Source: Mytilus edulis
Lineage: Eukaryota > Mollusca > Bivalvia > Mytilida > Mytilidae
Reading direction: 5' to 3'
DNA length: 64,000 nucleotides
Assembly: GCF_963676685.1 (NCBI RefSeq)
Contig: NC_092348.1
Span: 22,419,386 to 22,483,385, forward strand
Position 1 is the first letter of the stretch. Every line of letters starts with the position of its first letter. The translations under genes were made by a program, and so were the position numbers. This document shows, one piece after another, positions 52,899-64,000 of the stretch. Below the pieces are notes generated by a model. It had not been told where the DNA came from. It saw only the letters and a program-made list of their open reading frames with translations, and searched no databases.

Positions 52899-53690
52899 TC
52901 AGTTTGGTGCTTCTCTGGCACCTGCTGAATTTCCCCCTTTTTTACAATCTTTTGCCCAATGTCCATACAGACCACAGTTGTAACAGATGTCCCTAGCTCT
53001 GTTCCGACGAGATGTGACGGGGGGGGCGGCGGCCCCCGCGACAAGAAAGGGTTGTTGCTGTGAAAAACCACCATTATTACCATTGTGAGCAATATTTGAC
53101 GGACCACCTGCAGATTCCGCGGGTCTTTTCTTTAAGTTTTGACACTTGTCCTGTTTCACGGTTTTCAATTTTTTCACTGCTCTGCCATCAGCCGCCCGAA
53201 TGCGCTTCCCATCCTCTGAGTTACTAGCCACGTCATCCGACAATTACTCGTCCACAGTTTTCCACCCACCTTCAGAGTTATCAGCTATACGAATCAGCTT
53301 ATTCCTTTTCTTCAAAGATTGACCAGATTTTTTCAACACTCTAACGGCCTTCTCATAGCTCCGGTGCTCTATATAGTCTACAGCAATAGCAATATTGTCT
53401 AACAAATCAGAATTTAAGTCAAACTGAACTTTGTTACCCTTAAACTTGAAGGAACTCTCAGATTTTTGTGCCTTTCGTGCAAGATCATGTGTGGTATCTA
53501 CAAAATTTCTCTCGATTCCCGTCAACTTTCTGGTAAAATATGTTTTCATCAACGACAACAAATCAGCATTTGTAATTTCATCGGAAGCAGTTTGACCCGG
53601 CAGCTCTACATCTTCCATATCACGTAGTTTATCAGGCTCGATATCAGACATAACGAAATTAAACTTCAATACAAAAGAAACGTACGACAA
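52899..53690 (-). pseudogene. DIRS-like gag with in-frame stop
   Basis: One frame spans 53690 to 52899 but is cut by a single TAA at 53244-53246. Upstream: MSDIEPDKLRDMEDVELPGQ and a helical domain. Downstream: a basic region and a CCHC zinc knuckle (CYNCGLYGHWAKDC), which binds nucleic acid in Gag proteins. The likely true start is the second Met (MSDIEPD). It is followed by the RT remains on the same strand. Confidence 0.78.
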
Positions 53691-54500
53691 TGGTCACTGC
53701 CCAAACCTCGATAGTTAAATATATATGGAAGTGTTTAACGACCTTGACTGGCTTTTCAGCCCTTGCACGGTCGGCTCGGTACCGGAAGGCGTTTGGTGAG
53801 CTTTATCATATTTTGATGCGTACGGTCAGGAACAGGTAAGGACGCCATATGTAGGCCGCCATCTTGGTTTTGGTGAGTTGTTTTTCTTTTGTTGACTATT
53901 TTGATGTTTTTCTTTTACTTCACAACGGCTGCTTTCAGGGTCAGATTGGTCAGCTTGGCAGCCCGCTAACCTCGATGAAGGAGTACCGGTAGATGAGTCT
54001 CGGACGTAGTATTATAGATGACAAGAAGCGTTATCAGGACCAAAGCCGCGAGGCAGTGAAATGAAGGTCAATCACCCAACACCTAGGATACAGCCCTCAG
54101 ACGATAATCGGCATAACACTCCCCCATGATACAATGAGTTTTGGAGTGCATGTAAACGTGGGTACGCCTACTACTACGTCTACTGTAAGGCTTGGATTGG
54201 TTTCTGTCATCTAAAGTAGTAAGTCGTTGATCATCTAACTGTAAACCCTCATCGAAGATAGCGGGTAAAGGAGAGCTGGCCTAGCACGTCCGTTCAGCTG
54301 TAATGACTGAGACGTGACTGGGATTTGAATGATAGTTAAATCTCGTGCAACTTTCATTATATACTGACCGCAAAAACCGGTTTACAACTATTTTGAAAAC
54401 AAAATAGAATAAATTACATACTTCAAAAATCATACGCGAACCGCACATAAATATTTTTGTTATTGAGAGTTTATTTTGATATAAACTTATAAATTTAACG
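53691..54500. other. Probable 5' region of the DIRS-like element
   Basis: More G+C-rich than the flanks, with a block TTTAACGACCTTGACTGGC that has a short similar stretch near 4980. No frame recognised. Its position upstream of gag suggests leader or terminal repeat. The matching repeat at the other end was not found. Confidence 0.4.
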
Positions 54501-54679
54501 TGTTATTGAGATGCGATTGATAGTTTATTTTGGTTGACTACTTGCATCGCAAGTGTTTATTAAACGGAGTTTATTAACTAAGTTTTATGTTTTGCAAATT
54601 TGCTCAGGAGTTGCATATCGATCATATATTTGTTAATTTTCGGACAAATTCAATTGCAGTGAGAGAAATAGATTCCACT

Positions 54680-54818
54680 ACTGCAACAAGTGTGTTACGA
54701 CATTTCTACCCTGGATATACTTACATTTTAATATTTAAAGGGCGAGGCTTGCAGAGCTCTTTAAATAACTAAAATGTAACTGCTGAGAGTGGAGAAATGT
54801 CATAATACACGAGTTAAA
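54680..54818. repeat. Strong hairpin 1 (~65-base arms)
   Basis: TTACATTTTAATATTTAAAG pairs with CTTTAAATAACTAAAATGTA around the core GGGCGAGGCTTGCAGAGCTC. Outer pairing continues through ACGACATTTCT and AGAAATGTCAT. The core resembles that of hairpin 2. Confidence 0.75.
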
Positions 54819-54999
54819 GTGGTGTAATCTGTTTCTGTAATGATTTTTTATCCTTCCTTTTTAAAAATTTGAAGAAAGTTGTGTACTTTTTATGCGACGT
54901 CATCAGGCATGGTCGCTATTTTGTTCATGACGTCACAATAGATAGAAAAATTCCGAAGAAACTAAGAAAATTTATGTCACAATTAAATTTCGACCAATT

Positions 55000-55140
55000 A
55001 TTAGCCGAGAATAGATTTTTCACTAGTGAGGAATAATTTTTCTCACACCGATCAGGAAATGTGAACAAGGTGATAATAACACAAAAATTAGAGAAATCAT
55101 TTTCTCACACCGATCAAGAAATGTGAAAACAGCACAAACA
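55000..55140. repeat. Short direct repeat with TCTCACACCGATCA
   Basis: TTTCTCACACCGATCAGGAA (55038) and TTTCTCACACCGATCAAGAA (55103) occur 65 bases apart, each followed by ATGTGAA. Two-unit tandem duplication between the hairpins. Confidence 0.65.
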
Positions 55141-55546
55141 TCAGAGAAAGAACATTTATCAATTTAACAGTAAAACTAAAACAAACTATATAAGTTAGAT
55201 CAAGTTCCTTCAGAAAGTAAAAAAAAAAGCTAGTCAAGTTGCATTTAATAAATTTACCTACACAATGTTTCATGGTACATGTGGAAACATTTTTGTGTAC
55301 AAATTAATAGCACGGATGATACATTATCACAAATGTAAGATAGTGTTATACACTGGTAAAGACATTAAGGACCATAAGTGTTAATCTTTAGTGAAAAAAA
55401 AAGAACTTGCATTGGTCAACAATATTTAAAAAAAAAATGAGAACTCATTACAAACATTTTTTTCTAAATGCGCACAGCATTTTATTCCGAAAAAGCCAGT
55501 TGCATTTTTTGTTTTATTATTTCTATCACAATACATATACAATATT

Positions 55547-55678
55547 AGGTCAATGTCAGAAAAATATCAACTTTTTTGTATGAGGCTGAGAAACTGGGGA
55601 AGGGCGAGGTTGTACCGAGCCCTTCCCCAGTTTTGGGCCGAGTACAAAAAAGTTGATATTTTTCTGACATTGACCTAC
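55547..55678. repeat. Strong hairpin 2 (~60-base arms)
   Basis: TAGGTCAATGTCAGAAAAAT pairs with ATTTTTCTGACATTGACCTA, and AACTGGGGAAGGG with CCCTTCCCCAGTT. The loop core GGGCGAGGTTGTACCGAGCC is like that of hairpin 1. A foldback MITE is the simplest reading. Confidence 0.8.
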
Positions 55679-55689
55679 TAATGTTTTTA

Positions 55690-56245
55690 TACTGCAACTT
55701 AAATAAATAAATTCATAGCTATTTAAATTGTAACACAAATTTCAAACTTATCTTCATTCTTTAATGAACCCCTGATTGCGAAGAAAGTGTTCCATGATGA
55801 AATTGACATTGCACAAAATATAGCCATGCAATTATATTTAGGAAATAAACACAACTAGTTGCAGTATAAGATCAAATCTTACCCTAGTGGACATTCATGC
55901 AAAATTACCAAGTACACGGGAAAAACATGTAATATGAAAATTAGAAGGCAAATCCAAGAAACTTGATTGGACGAGAAGTTGTACGTATGTTCTAAACATT
56001 GATAAAACATAAAAAAAAAAGGAATGATAAAAAAACCAAACAGACTTAATCTTTAATTTCTAAGAGCATTAAATTTTATATTCACATCCTGTTTAATGGT
56101 ATTTCTAGCTCGGTTGATGTAATCACATATCCTGGCTCAATTTAAACGAAAGTTATAAAAGATAAATAGCCGAAGTTTATTTATATCAATCTCTCTATAC
56201 ACCATATATACTGAATATTGATGATTCATTTTAGAAGAATTTATT
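55690..56245. other. Intergenic, nothing further recognised
   Basis: An outer inverted pair (TATACTGCAACTT at 55689, AGTTGCAGTATA at 55857) may extend the hairpin region. Otherwise AT-rich sequence downstream of the gene at 56250. Confidence 0.4.
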
Positions 56246-56249
56246 TTTT

Positions 56250-57900
56250 TTATTTGCACAAGAATACGAGGAGACACGTGTTATCTGTAAATTGATTAAT
56301 CACAAATAGCTTTCGATAATCGTAACTGAAGACCATATGAGCTGGATATTCTATATCATTTTCTTCGTTCAGAATGACGTCCATGAATTCTCCGTTAGGT
56401 GTTAGTCTTTGGATATTATTAGAATTCATACATGCCACATAAACATTACCTTTCTTGTCGGTTATAACAGACTGAGGGCCTTTTAGATCGTTTGAAGTGT
56501 ATTTGAATTGTTGTTCTCCGTCCAAAGTAATGCAACATACAGTATCGTCATAAAAGTCTGTATAGTAAACACTATCACGAGGGCCTGTATTGAGAAAGTA
56601 TAAACTAACATATGGTACTGTAACTGTGTTGATAAGTTCACCTTCTATATCGAGTATTGACATGTACAAACCTTGTATACCCCACACACAAATCTTTTCA
56701 TTTACTACAGCAACACCTAAATAACTAACAGATAAAGTTCGTATAGAACCAGCTGTCATTGTTGTTATATCTATAAACTGTATAGATTTCTCATCAGGTA
56801 GAGTAACGACTGCTTTGTCTTCACCAGGTATTACAGCTATATCGCACGGCGAACCGGATAAAATGCAATCCTGTAAATAGGTACCATTGTCATCGTAAAC
56901 CAGTAAGCTTGTACTGCAGTAATTACAGAGCAATAGACGATTATCAGATGTGATAGCCATACCAGTTATACAAACATTTCCAGGGCGTTTAATCTCTATT
57001 TTAAGGTCTAATATAAATTGCAATGGCGTTTCAGGATCTAATAATGGCACATGACCTTCTGGAATAAGGCATGTTGAAGAATCTAGTTTTATTGATCCCA
57101 AAGACCTAACTTTATTCTGAATGTCTGTTGGTGGTTTATATATGATTTTTCTTGTCTTAAGGGTTGATAGTAATTCTTGAAGTTTGATTTTGCAAGCTAC
57201 CATTTCTGATTTACTCTTGTAATTCAAAACGAACAATTCCTTCTGTGAAGAACACTTCAATACTTGATTTAATTGCCTTGATATGCTTTGGATTGGGATT
57301 TTTATCTGCAGTAACAAACCTTTACTATATTCAGATTTATCTTTCTGTTCCTCTGTTAACGAGCAGGTATCCAGTCTAATTTTGCCTTCAAGTTCGTCCA
57401 ATCGTTTTAGGATTACAGCTTTATGACTTTTAACGTTATTAAATATCGAAATTTCACTATCATTTAGGCCTATAATATTGTCATCCTGGGTTGTGATTGC
57501 TTTAGCTAATGTTGAATTTAAACAGAATAAATCATTAGATAAGTCTTGAAAAATGTCTGATTTATTCATCTCTTTTGCTACAGCCTCTAAAGGAACCAAA
57601 TTCTGACAGGATAAATGTTTTTCATCAATGCAAGACTTACAACACAAGCAATCGTGTTCCTCACAAAAGAACTCGAGACTGCTGCCTTCGTGCTTGGAAC
57701 AGGTGTTTTCTAAAGAAATATCAATGTCTGTCAGGTTGTGTTGCAAACATGCTGCATTTAACATATGGTTAGCGATACAATGACGACATAAATATTTTTG
57801 ACATTCTAAGCAATATTGAATTGCGTCTGTCGAAAAGTTTTTAGTGGTACAGATGTCGCACTTTAAACTTGGTATTGTCAACTCCTCTGAGACACAATAT
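56250..57900 (-). CDS. B-box / coiled-coil / NHL-like protein, paralogue with TTG in place of ATG
   Basis: The 543-codon frame aligns throughout with the protein at 8446-10113. B-box 1 has C8, C11, C24, C27, C32, C35; B-box 2 starts CSKHEGSSLEFFCEEHDCLC; then a coiled coil and an NHL-like propeller with the shared IEIKRPG and NIQRLTPNGEFMDVIL blocks. No stop interrupts it. At the position of the paralogue's ATG the codon is TTG (57879-57881). The frame is open upstream to an acceptor (TTTTTTTAG, minus strand) at about 57903. So either the start codon lies in an upstream exon or translation from here is impaired. The next in-frame Met (residue 40) would remove most of B-box 1. Confidence 0.75.
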
Positions 57901-57904
57901 TCTA

Positions 57905-59350
57905 AAAAAACAAAACAAAAAACTTGGATAACAATTGCATCATAAATGTAAAGGGAATTTGAAAGATTCTATACAATTCTAATACATTATGTTATCTGCA
58001 TTGTTCTTATATGATTATGAAGATAATTTATTTAAAAGCATGGACATTGTTGTCAGTTATCTTTACACATCAACATTGTACTGAACAATATTGTACTGAA
58101 TTGATTACAAGCGCTGGATTGTCTGAAGAATACTGGATCTACCGAAAAGGACAAGACTGAACATTGACCGAATGACTTAACATGACTAAATAATTTATTG
58201 TTCGACTTTTCAGACGATGTTATAAAATCAAAATAACCGTTTCATACTAAAATTCATTTACGTGTGATGCATTTTAAGATTAAGATACCTGTGGTACTTG
58301 TACATCCTGTCATAATGTTATTGTTTATGATATTCCTGTCTCTAATTTTTTTAATATGCGTTGTCTATATGCCATTTGTGCTTCTTTGTTTCATATTTGT
58401 TTGCGCTTTTAGAGATTAAGGTTTTGTTACAGGACATTTTAAGAAAACAGGGTGGCTTGCAAAACCTCGCGTTTTTATGGCAAGGTAAAATATAACACTA
58501 AAGGACAACATTACATGACAGGACTACAGTACAAAAAAATGAAAGAACTTTCAGGACAGTGAAATACACAAATAAAAAATACAATATTACATTTCGACAT
58601 GCTAATAGTTATCAAAGGTACCAGGCTTATAATTTAATACGCCAGCGTTTTAACTACAAAAGAATTACAGTGACGCTCAGTTTAAAATAGTCAGAAAGCC
58701 AAACAAGTATAAAGTTAAAGAGCATTGATGACTTAAACTTCACAAAACAATCAAATACGGCTAAGGTTATCTATGCTTGGGATAAGAAAACCCTTAGTAT
58801 TTAAAATAATTCATACCTTTGTAAACAGTAAATATATAAAAAAAAATGACCATATAATTGATATTTATGTCAACACCGAAGTGTTGACTTACCATAGAAT
58901 AAAAACGAACACGTAAAACAACCCAGGACAGCACCTGAAACTAGCACAACACAAACACAACCACGCATTGTCTATCACATGACTGGATTGACGTTACAAA
59001 AGGACATCACAAGTAAATTTCCAAATATATTGATATACAAAATGTAGTTCAATATTAGGTTTGAAATTATCGTATTTGATGTATTTTAAAACAATTACAA
59101 GACTAGTAATATAGAATTGTGTAGTAATTAGATAATTAATTGTATGATCTAGCTATGTCGGTGTTTCTTCTGAATCAAACAATAAAAAAAAATAGTGTAC
59201 GTTTAGTTGCTTTAAACTAAATCTTACAAATGATATGGGTGATTAATTATCTATACTTTTAAATACGAATAGAAATAATAAATAAATTAGAAGTACAACT
59301 ACAAACGATAAGACATTTAACAATGTCCGATCAGAATTACAAATACAACA
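57905..59350. repeat. Upstream/intergenic region with repeat A copy
   Basis: 58606-58880 is the fullest repeat A copy in the window (TTATCAAAGGTACCAGGCTT, AAATACGGCTAAGGTTATCT, TATTTATGTCAACACCGAAG). The rest is AT-rich sequence in which I see no gene. Confidence 0.6.
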
Positions 59351-59352
59351 TC

Positions 59353-59631
59353 TTAACCAAGCTCATGAATGTTGGAAGAGCAAATTCCGTGACACGTCTT
59401 ATAGCAATGCGAATTCACATTCACCAAAACAATTATATTAGGGGATAGGTCATGCTCGGCACTTTTAAGAACCGACGACGTAAATTGTAGAACATTATCT
59501 AAGACGTGGTCAAAATGTCCGTAGTTATAGTTAGACAAAGACACATCGTATGGATCATAACATTCGTGATGTTGTCCATAAAATTTACGGAGTGTCATAT
59601 CCATACCTATCCCAAGTCTAGAGCCCGACAT
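59353..59631 (-). pseudogene. Degenerate retroelement RT-tail fragment
   Basis: MTLRKFYGQHHECYDPYDVS resembles SLRKFYGRHHELIDRYGKTV at 38309-38629, and the following residues (HFDHVLDNVLQFTSS) diverge. Very short and shifted. Included because the shared LRKFYG-x-HHE block is specific. Confidence 0.45.
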
Positions 59632-59759
59632 CTGTCATACTTGTTTTTCGTTTATTCAAACTTGATCAGAAAAACTCAGGCCGTTGATTTTTCTCGTATG
59701 CGTTATTTTACATTTAGTTTTCGAAGCATACTCGTATCATATAGCCTGTAATTATCGTT

Positions 59760-60700
59760 GACAGCAAAAGGGGAATAATTGTATTCAGACTTTGTTTTGA
59801 TACCAGTGACGGACTAAATCCCGCTTGGCATGATTTCTCAGCACTTGATGTTTTATCAATGTCTATGATATACAGTTGTGAAAAGAGTTAACTACACAAG
59901 TGAAAGCGTTATACTTAAAGTAAGTGAAAATGTATTAATACATATCATTGAGTAAAACTTTGACTTTAATATTCGTATTCCAATCCTGCATGCAATTAAC
60001 AGGGGCAAAACAAAAATTGATTTTTTTAAACACACGACAACATGCTTAAACATAGTTTAAATGTTCAAGGAAAATGCTTGGCATTTTTCCTTTTGTTGGT
60101 TTCTGTTCAGCAGCTTCATTTCCGAAAACGACGTTTTTCATGTGTCTATAATTAGAATAATATCAAATGTTGCCTTCCGTTTACCATGAATATAACTATT
60201 TGTCTTAACTAATTTAAAAAAAAATTCAGAAGTCTCCCATAAAGAAATGTTTGTATGGTAGTCTAATGTTTGGTGTAAGCTATCTTTTCAACAGATAACA
60301 GTTAAACAACTGAAAATCACGCAAATGACACAGAATGACAAAACTGTTTGAGCCAATACATTGAATAAATTTTAAAATAAGGCTATATGATAGATCACTA
60401 TACTCATTATCGAAGGCCATATGGTGACCTCATAAAGTAAAATCATTATCATCTACGACAGACAAAACAATTGAACTGCAAGGTAAGCCATCTACTTTCC
60501 TATATAGATGTGTTACAATCATAGATAAAGCGACGAGTTAATGTATTTACTCGAAAGCTTTATCTGATAGCCTACTTGGACGAGGTGTCCAAGGCTCTTG
60601 CTCGGGCCCTTGACACAGTTAAAGCGGGGTACCAAAACCTGCTGAGACAACAACATACATCATTGGGCTATTATTTGAGACGAGGTATATATAAATTATG
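59760..60700. other. Intergenic with a small hairpin at 60523-60564
   Basis: GATAAAGCGACGAGTTAA pairs imperfectly with TTTACTCGAAAGCTTTATC around a TGTA loop. Nothing else was recognised. Confidence 0.45.
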
Positions 60701-60720
60701 GAGCTAGACATGTATTACTA

Positions 60721-61320
60721 CAGTGAAATTGAGAATGGAAATGGGGAATGGAAATGGGGAATGTGTCAAAGAGACAACAACCCGACCGTAGAAAAAAACA
60801 CCGGCAGAAGGTCACCAACAGGTCTTCAATGTAGCGAGAAATTCCTGCACTCGGAGGCGTCCTTCAGCTGGCCCCTAAACAAATATATACTAGTTCAGTG
60901 ATAATGAACGCCATACTAATTTCCAAATTGTACACAAGAAACTAAAATTAAAATAATACAAGACTAACAAAGGCCAGAGGCTTCTGACTTGGGACAGGCG
61001 CAAAAATGCGGCGGGGTTAAACATGTTTGTGAGATCTCAACCCTCCCCATATACCCCTAGCCAATGTAGAAAAGTAGACGCATAACAATACGCACATTAA
61101 AATTCAGTTCAAGAGAAGTCCGAGTCTGATGTCAGAAGATGTAACCAAAGAAAATAAACAAAATGACAATAATACATAAATAACAACAGACTACTAGCAG
61201 TTAACTGACATGCCAGCTCCAGACTTCAATTAAACTGACTGAAAGATTATGATTTCATCATATGAACATCAGGCACAATCCTTCCCGTAAGCGGTTTAGT
61301 ATCATACCATCATAACATAT
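60721..61320. repeat. Dispersed repeat D, longest copy
   Basis: The first ~190 bases match 35474-35642, with an extra tandem GGAAATGGGGAAT unit at 60741. The copy continues with GCGGCGGGGTTAAACATGTT, GAAGTCCGAGTCTGATGTCA and TTTAGTATCATACCATCATA. I recognise this as a high-copy mussel repeat; no protein. Confidence 0.7.
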
Positions 61321-61679
61321 ATGAGTGTTATATATATGTTGGTTCCCCAACATTAACATCGACTAACATTTAGCTGTCGTCTTATCCCCTCCTCTACCCC
61401 ATAGTTGACTTCAATCAGCTTTTGTTTCGCGAGCTGCTGACTTCTCATAGTTAAAAAAAACGTGGTCGACTAATCACTATACACGAAGTATTTTAGGTGT
61501 ACAGTATTAAACATATACTGATTTCATAAGTACAACTACAGGATGCTTTTCGTTTAAGCTTTGAGGCACTATTTATTTATATTTTATATCTTAATGCGTC
61601 TGCCTATTCGTTTAGTGTATGCTTCCTATTTTTGGTTTTAATTTCTTTTCTATCGAGTAAAGCCGTTTCAATTGCTATT

Positions 61680-62020
61680 TATGTTGTAAATTTGCGCTTC
61701 TGTATCAGGTGAGAGTTAAGTTTGGCGCCTGTTAAAAAGTTTGAACCCGCTGCATGTTTATGCACCTGGTCTAAGTAAGGAGCCTGTTTTTCCGTGGTTT
61801 TTGTTTGTGAAGTTGTTCATATGTGTTTCGTTATTTTTATAGATTATACCGTTGTTTCCTGTTTGAATTATTTTACACTAGTCATATTGGGGTCCTTAAT
61901 AACTTGCTGTTTGCTCCAAGGCTCCGTCTTGAAGGGTATACTTTGACCTAGTATTGTTAACTTTTTATACATTTTGACTGAGATGGAGAGTTATCTCATT
62001 GGCATATCCCTCCTTTATAC
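61680..62020. repeat. Dispersed mussel-type repeat
   Basis: Contains GTTTGTGAAGTTGTTCATAT, TTTTACACTAGTCATATTGG, CCAAGGCTCCGTCTTGAAGG and GAGAGTTATCTCATTGGCAT. The last word is related to the inverted AATGAGACAA family at 11125 and 44620. Confidence 0.6.
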
Positions 62021-62077
62021 CTGAATAATAATAAAAAAATGCATTTGCACTTTCAAACAATGTTATATATGGAAACA

Positions 62078-62421
62078 TTATCCATATTGAATTGAAATAA
62101 TGACGTAGTACGTACGTGACGTAAACGTTTCCATGGATACTACAAGTTCCACTTTAACAATATCTTTGGTTTCCAAAACAAGATCACAAATGTCAACGAA
62201 ATCTCTTAAAAATGATTCTACAGCAAGTTGAAGTTCGTTGTCATTTTGCAGGAAACATATTGAAGCTGTGGTCTGAATCACCAGTGATCCCTTGTAGACA
62301 AACACTATACGAAACCATTTTCCCATCAGACCTGAAAGATCTTTCAATTTGTCCTTAATTTCATCGACATCCCAGTTACCTGGTGCTGCAAGCCTCCACT
62401 CCACATAACAAACGTCATCAT
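62078..62421 (-). CDS. HEPN/DZIP3-like paralogue, terminal exon
   Basis: Acceptor TTTCCCAG (minus strand), with the exon starting at 62421. Encodes a segment with VCYVEWRLAAPGNWDVDEIK and FVYKGSLVIQTTAS, then VESFLRDFVDICDLVLETKD. It aligns residue by residue with exon 4 of the gene at 11161-11474, but extends further past the SRT motif (YYVIISIQYG). Together with 63062-63163 it is the 3' end of a second copy of the HEPN gene, whose 5' exons must lie beyond 64000. Confidence 0.72.
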
Positions 62422-63061
62422 CTGGGAAAGAAAGTCAGTCCGTATATATATTTTTTTTGGTATTAATTATTAAACATAATATCGATTTAATTCGCCATAA
62501 TAACACGGAACTACAAAATTCTGAACAATATTACATTCTTTTATTAGTAATATATTATTCTACCATATCAGCCGTTATATTCATTAACCCAAACTTATAG
62601 CTAACACAGAAACAAAATTGTGTTAAAAAGTTCAGAAAAAAGTCATTAACAAATGAAACAAATATTTACTTTTATTCTCTAGTTTTTAATTTCGTATCTG
62701 ACATTCAATGTACTGGTGGTAAATTAATTCAACAGTAGTTTACCAATGTTCAAATCGCGTATATCGATAAGGAATATAAAAATTCAGGTAAAAAATCGGA
62801 AACTGGTGGAATCGGGTGCGTCGACATGATAGTGATCTCTTGCTATGTAGCATCATTTGCCATGCGAGGTCACGCTAAATGTAATGTCACAATAGAGAAT
62901 AGACACAATCAGTAAAATTACACATCAGATGAATAAACTGATGTTGAAAAATCCTAATAAAGATATGAGAATTGAAATAATTTCACCATCAATGCTTAAC
63001 TTATGGACAACCTAAAAATCATATAAAAAGGTTTTAAACATTGAAAACAGGAAACACATAC

Positions 63062-63163
63062 CAATGGAGACTGTTTTTTTTGGCAAATCTGATGCCTTCG
63101 GCAGTTCACTTCGCAGCACTGTTTTGACCTCAAATACAATATTCCGGATGTCAACTGATATGT
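63062..63163 (-). CDS. HEPN/DZIP3-like paralogue, 102-bp exon
   Basis: Acceptor TTTCAAG and donor GTATGT on the minus strand. Same length and phases as 27965-28066. Encodes DISVDIRNIVFEVKTVLRSE and LPKASDLPKKTVSI. The intron to the next exon is about 640 bases, giving the uninterrupted counterpart of the intron that holds the Polinton. Confidence 0.72.
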
Positions 63164-63379
63164 CTTGAAATAGAAAATGTTATATATAAATATATATATA
63201 TGTATATAGCAACCTCTTGAGACTGGTAACTGTTGCAAATTCCGCTTATTAGACATCAAGTACAGCACACTGCTTATAATAATTGATTATAACGTCCCTG
63301 TCGTTACCGTACTTTCTTTAGCATTTATCAAAGTAGCAAGTCTTATGTTAATATGTTCATGCCGTTATACGAAATCTTA

Positions 63380-63656
63380 GCCACTATTCGCAATGTTAGA
63401 GCTGTCAACAGAAAAAAAGCCAAGTTGAGGGCGGTTCGAGTGGGCCACAAAGGTGTAGTACGTAAATCTTGAGGAAATTTGAAGACATAGATCAAGTTCC
63501 GACGCGGATTATGAAAATTTCAATGTTACTTGACGCTGTTATACGAAAGAAAAGGTCTTTAGAGAACATCAACGAGAAAATCTTAAAGCAAACTTCGGAT
63601 GACGATGTAGCAGTGGAAATACAGGACTCAGATAAGTATACTTGTTCAATTTAGAA
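63380..63656 (+). pseudogene. BEL/Pao-like retrotransposon gag N-terminal fragment, frameshifted
   Basis: AKLRAVRVGHKGVVRKS is followed, after a one-base shift near 63470, by LRKFEDIDQVP, LLDAVIRKKRSLENINEKIL and DDDVAVEIQDSDKY. The order (basic GH-x-G-V block, then L-x-x-x-N-x-x-I-L, then acidic D-x-Y) fits the N-terminal region that precedes the retrotransposon gag in BEL/Pao and related elements. No downstream polyprotein follows. Tentative. Confidence 0.45.
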
Positions 63657-63861
63657 TATAAACTTCGACCTATTAAAAACCAACAATCAATACATACCTC
63701 AAAAGCACTGTCGTCATCTTGCAATATCATTCTACCAAAGTTTAACTTAACCACTATTTACTGGAGATACATTAAACCGGCAATCAATTTGGGACTTATT
63801 TGAAACAACAATCCACACAACTCCTACACTGAAACAAAATTCCACAAAACGAAGAATTACA

Positions 63862-64000
63862 AAAGAGGAATGAATGATACTAGAGGGATATTCACTCATA
63901 GATATAAAAAAATTACAACGCCATGGCTAGAATAAGAAAAGACAAACAATAGTACACAAAACACAACATAGAGAAAAAAGACTAAGCAACATGGACTCCA
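63862..64000. repeat. Dispersed repeat B, copy 3 (cut by window end)
   Basis: AACGCCATGGCTAGAATAAG, ACAATAGTACACAAAACACA and following bases match 38150-38245 in the same orientation. Confidence 0.65.

Noticed and set aside
59506-59751. 81-codon + strand frame
   Set aside because: Overlaps a degenerate retroelement fragment on the other strand and shows no similarity.
63569-63754. Minus-strand exon of the second HEPN gene (frame with GTATGT donor near 63699)
   Set aside because: Its sequence does not resemble the coiled-coil exon expected there and no acceptor was found; likely chance.

Overview
The window is eukaryotic nuclear DNA, AT-rich, with spliced genes, GT/AG introns and many dispersed repeats. 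The repeat types (a tRNA-derived SINE, short repeats recurring in the window, foldback elements), the B-box/NHL and HEPN/DZIP3-like genes and a DIRS-like retroelement point to a bivalve mollusc. A marine mussel (Mytilus-like) is most likely; that identification is recall-based, not computed.

Layout. 1-4.1 kb: the last exons (+ strand) of a puratrophin-1/PLEKHG4-like Rho guanine nucleotide exchange factor, with a bivalve repeat in one intron. 4.1-8.4 kb: no gene, dispersed repeats and a candidate ~720 bp DNA transposon. 8.4-10.1 kb: an intact single-coding-exon B-box/coiled-coil/NHL-like (TRIM-type) gene on the - strand. 11.2-35.1 kb: a four-exon HEPN-domain (DZIP3-like) gene on the - strand whose exon phases all agree. 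Its last intron carries the main object of the window.

11645-27413 is a complete Polinton/Maverick (polintovirus/adintovirus-like) element of 15,769 bp. It has ~530 bp terminal inverted repeats, a perfect 6-bp target duplication (AAGGCT) and undamaged open reading frames: protein-primed DNA polymerase B with an OTU-like N-terminal region, retroviral-type integrase, A32-like packaging ATPase, double-jelly-roll major capsid protein, penton-like minor capsid protein, and about ten accessory proteins, many with membrane segments. No adenovirus-type maturation protease was recognised. The protein next to the right repeat starts with adjacent PTAP and LYPEL motifs, the two classic ESCRT-recruiting late-domain motifs. 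The element sits inside an older copy of a dispersed repeat, so the empty site can be read from the flanks.

28-34 kb: a host intron with a 3.5 kb inverted-repeat-bounded composite and two near-identical ~670 bp non-autonomous elements. 35-46 kb: repeats, a reverse-transcriptase tail, a SINE, and a 4.5 kb nested foldback element with satellite-like arms. 45.9-54 kb: remains of tyrosine-recombinase (DIRS-type) retroelements and a broken multi-exon gene. 54.6-55.7 kb: two strong hairpins. 56.2-57.9 kb and 62.1-63.2 kb: paralogues of the B-box/NHL gene and of the HEPN gene's 3' exons, in the same order and orientation as at 8-35 kb. A two-gene unit therefore appears to have been duplicated. The window ends in retroelement and repeat fragments.
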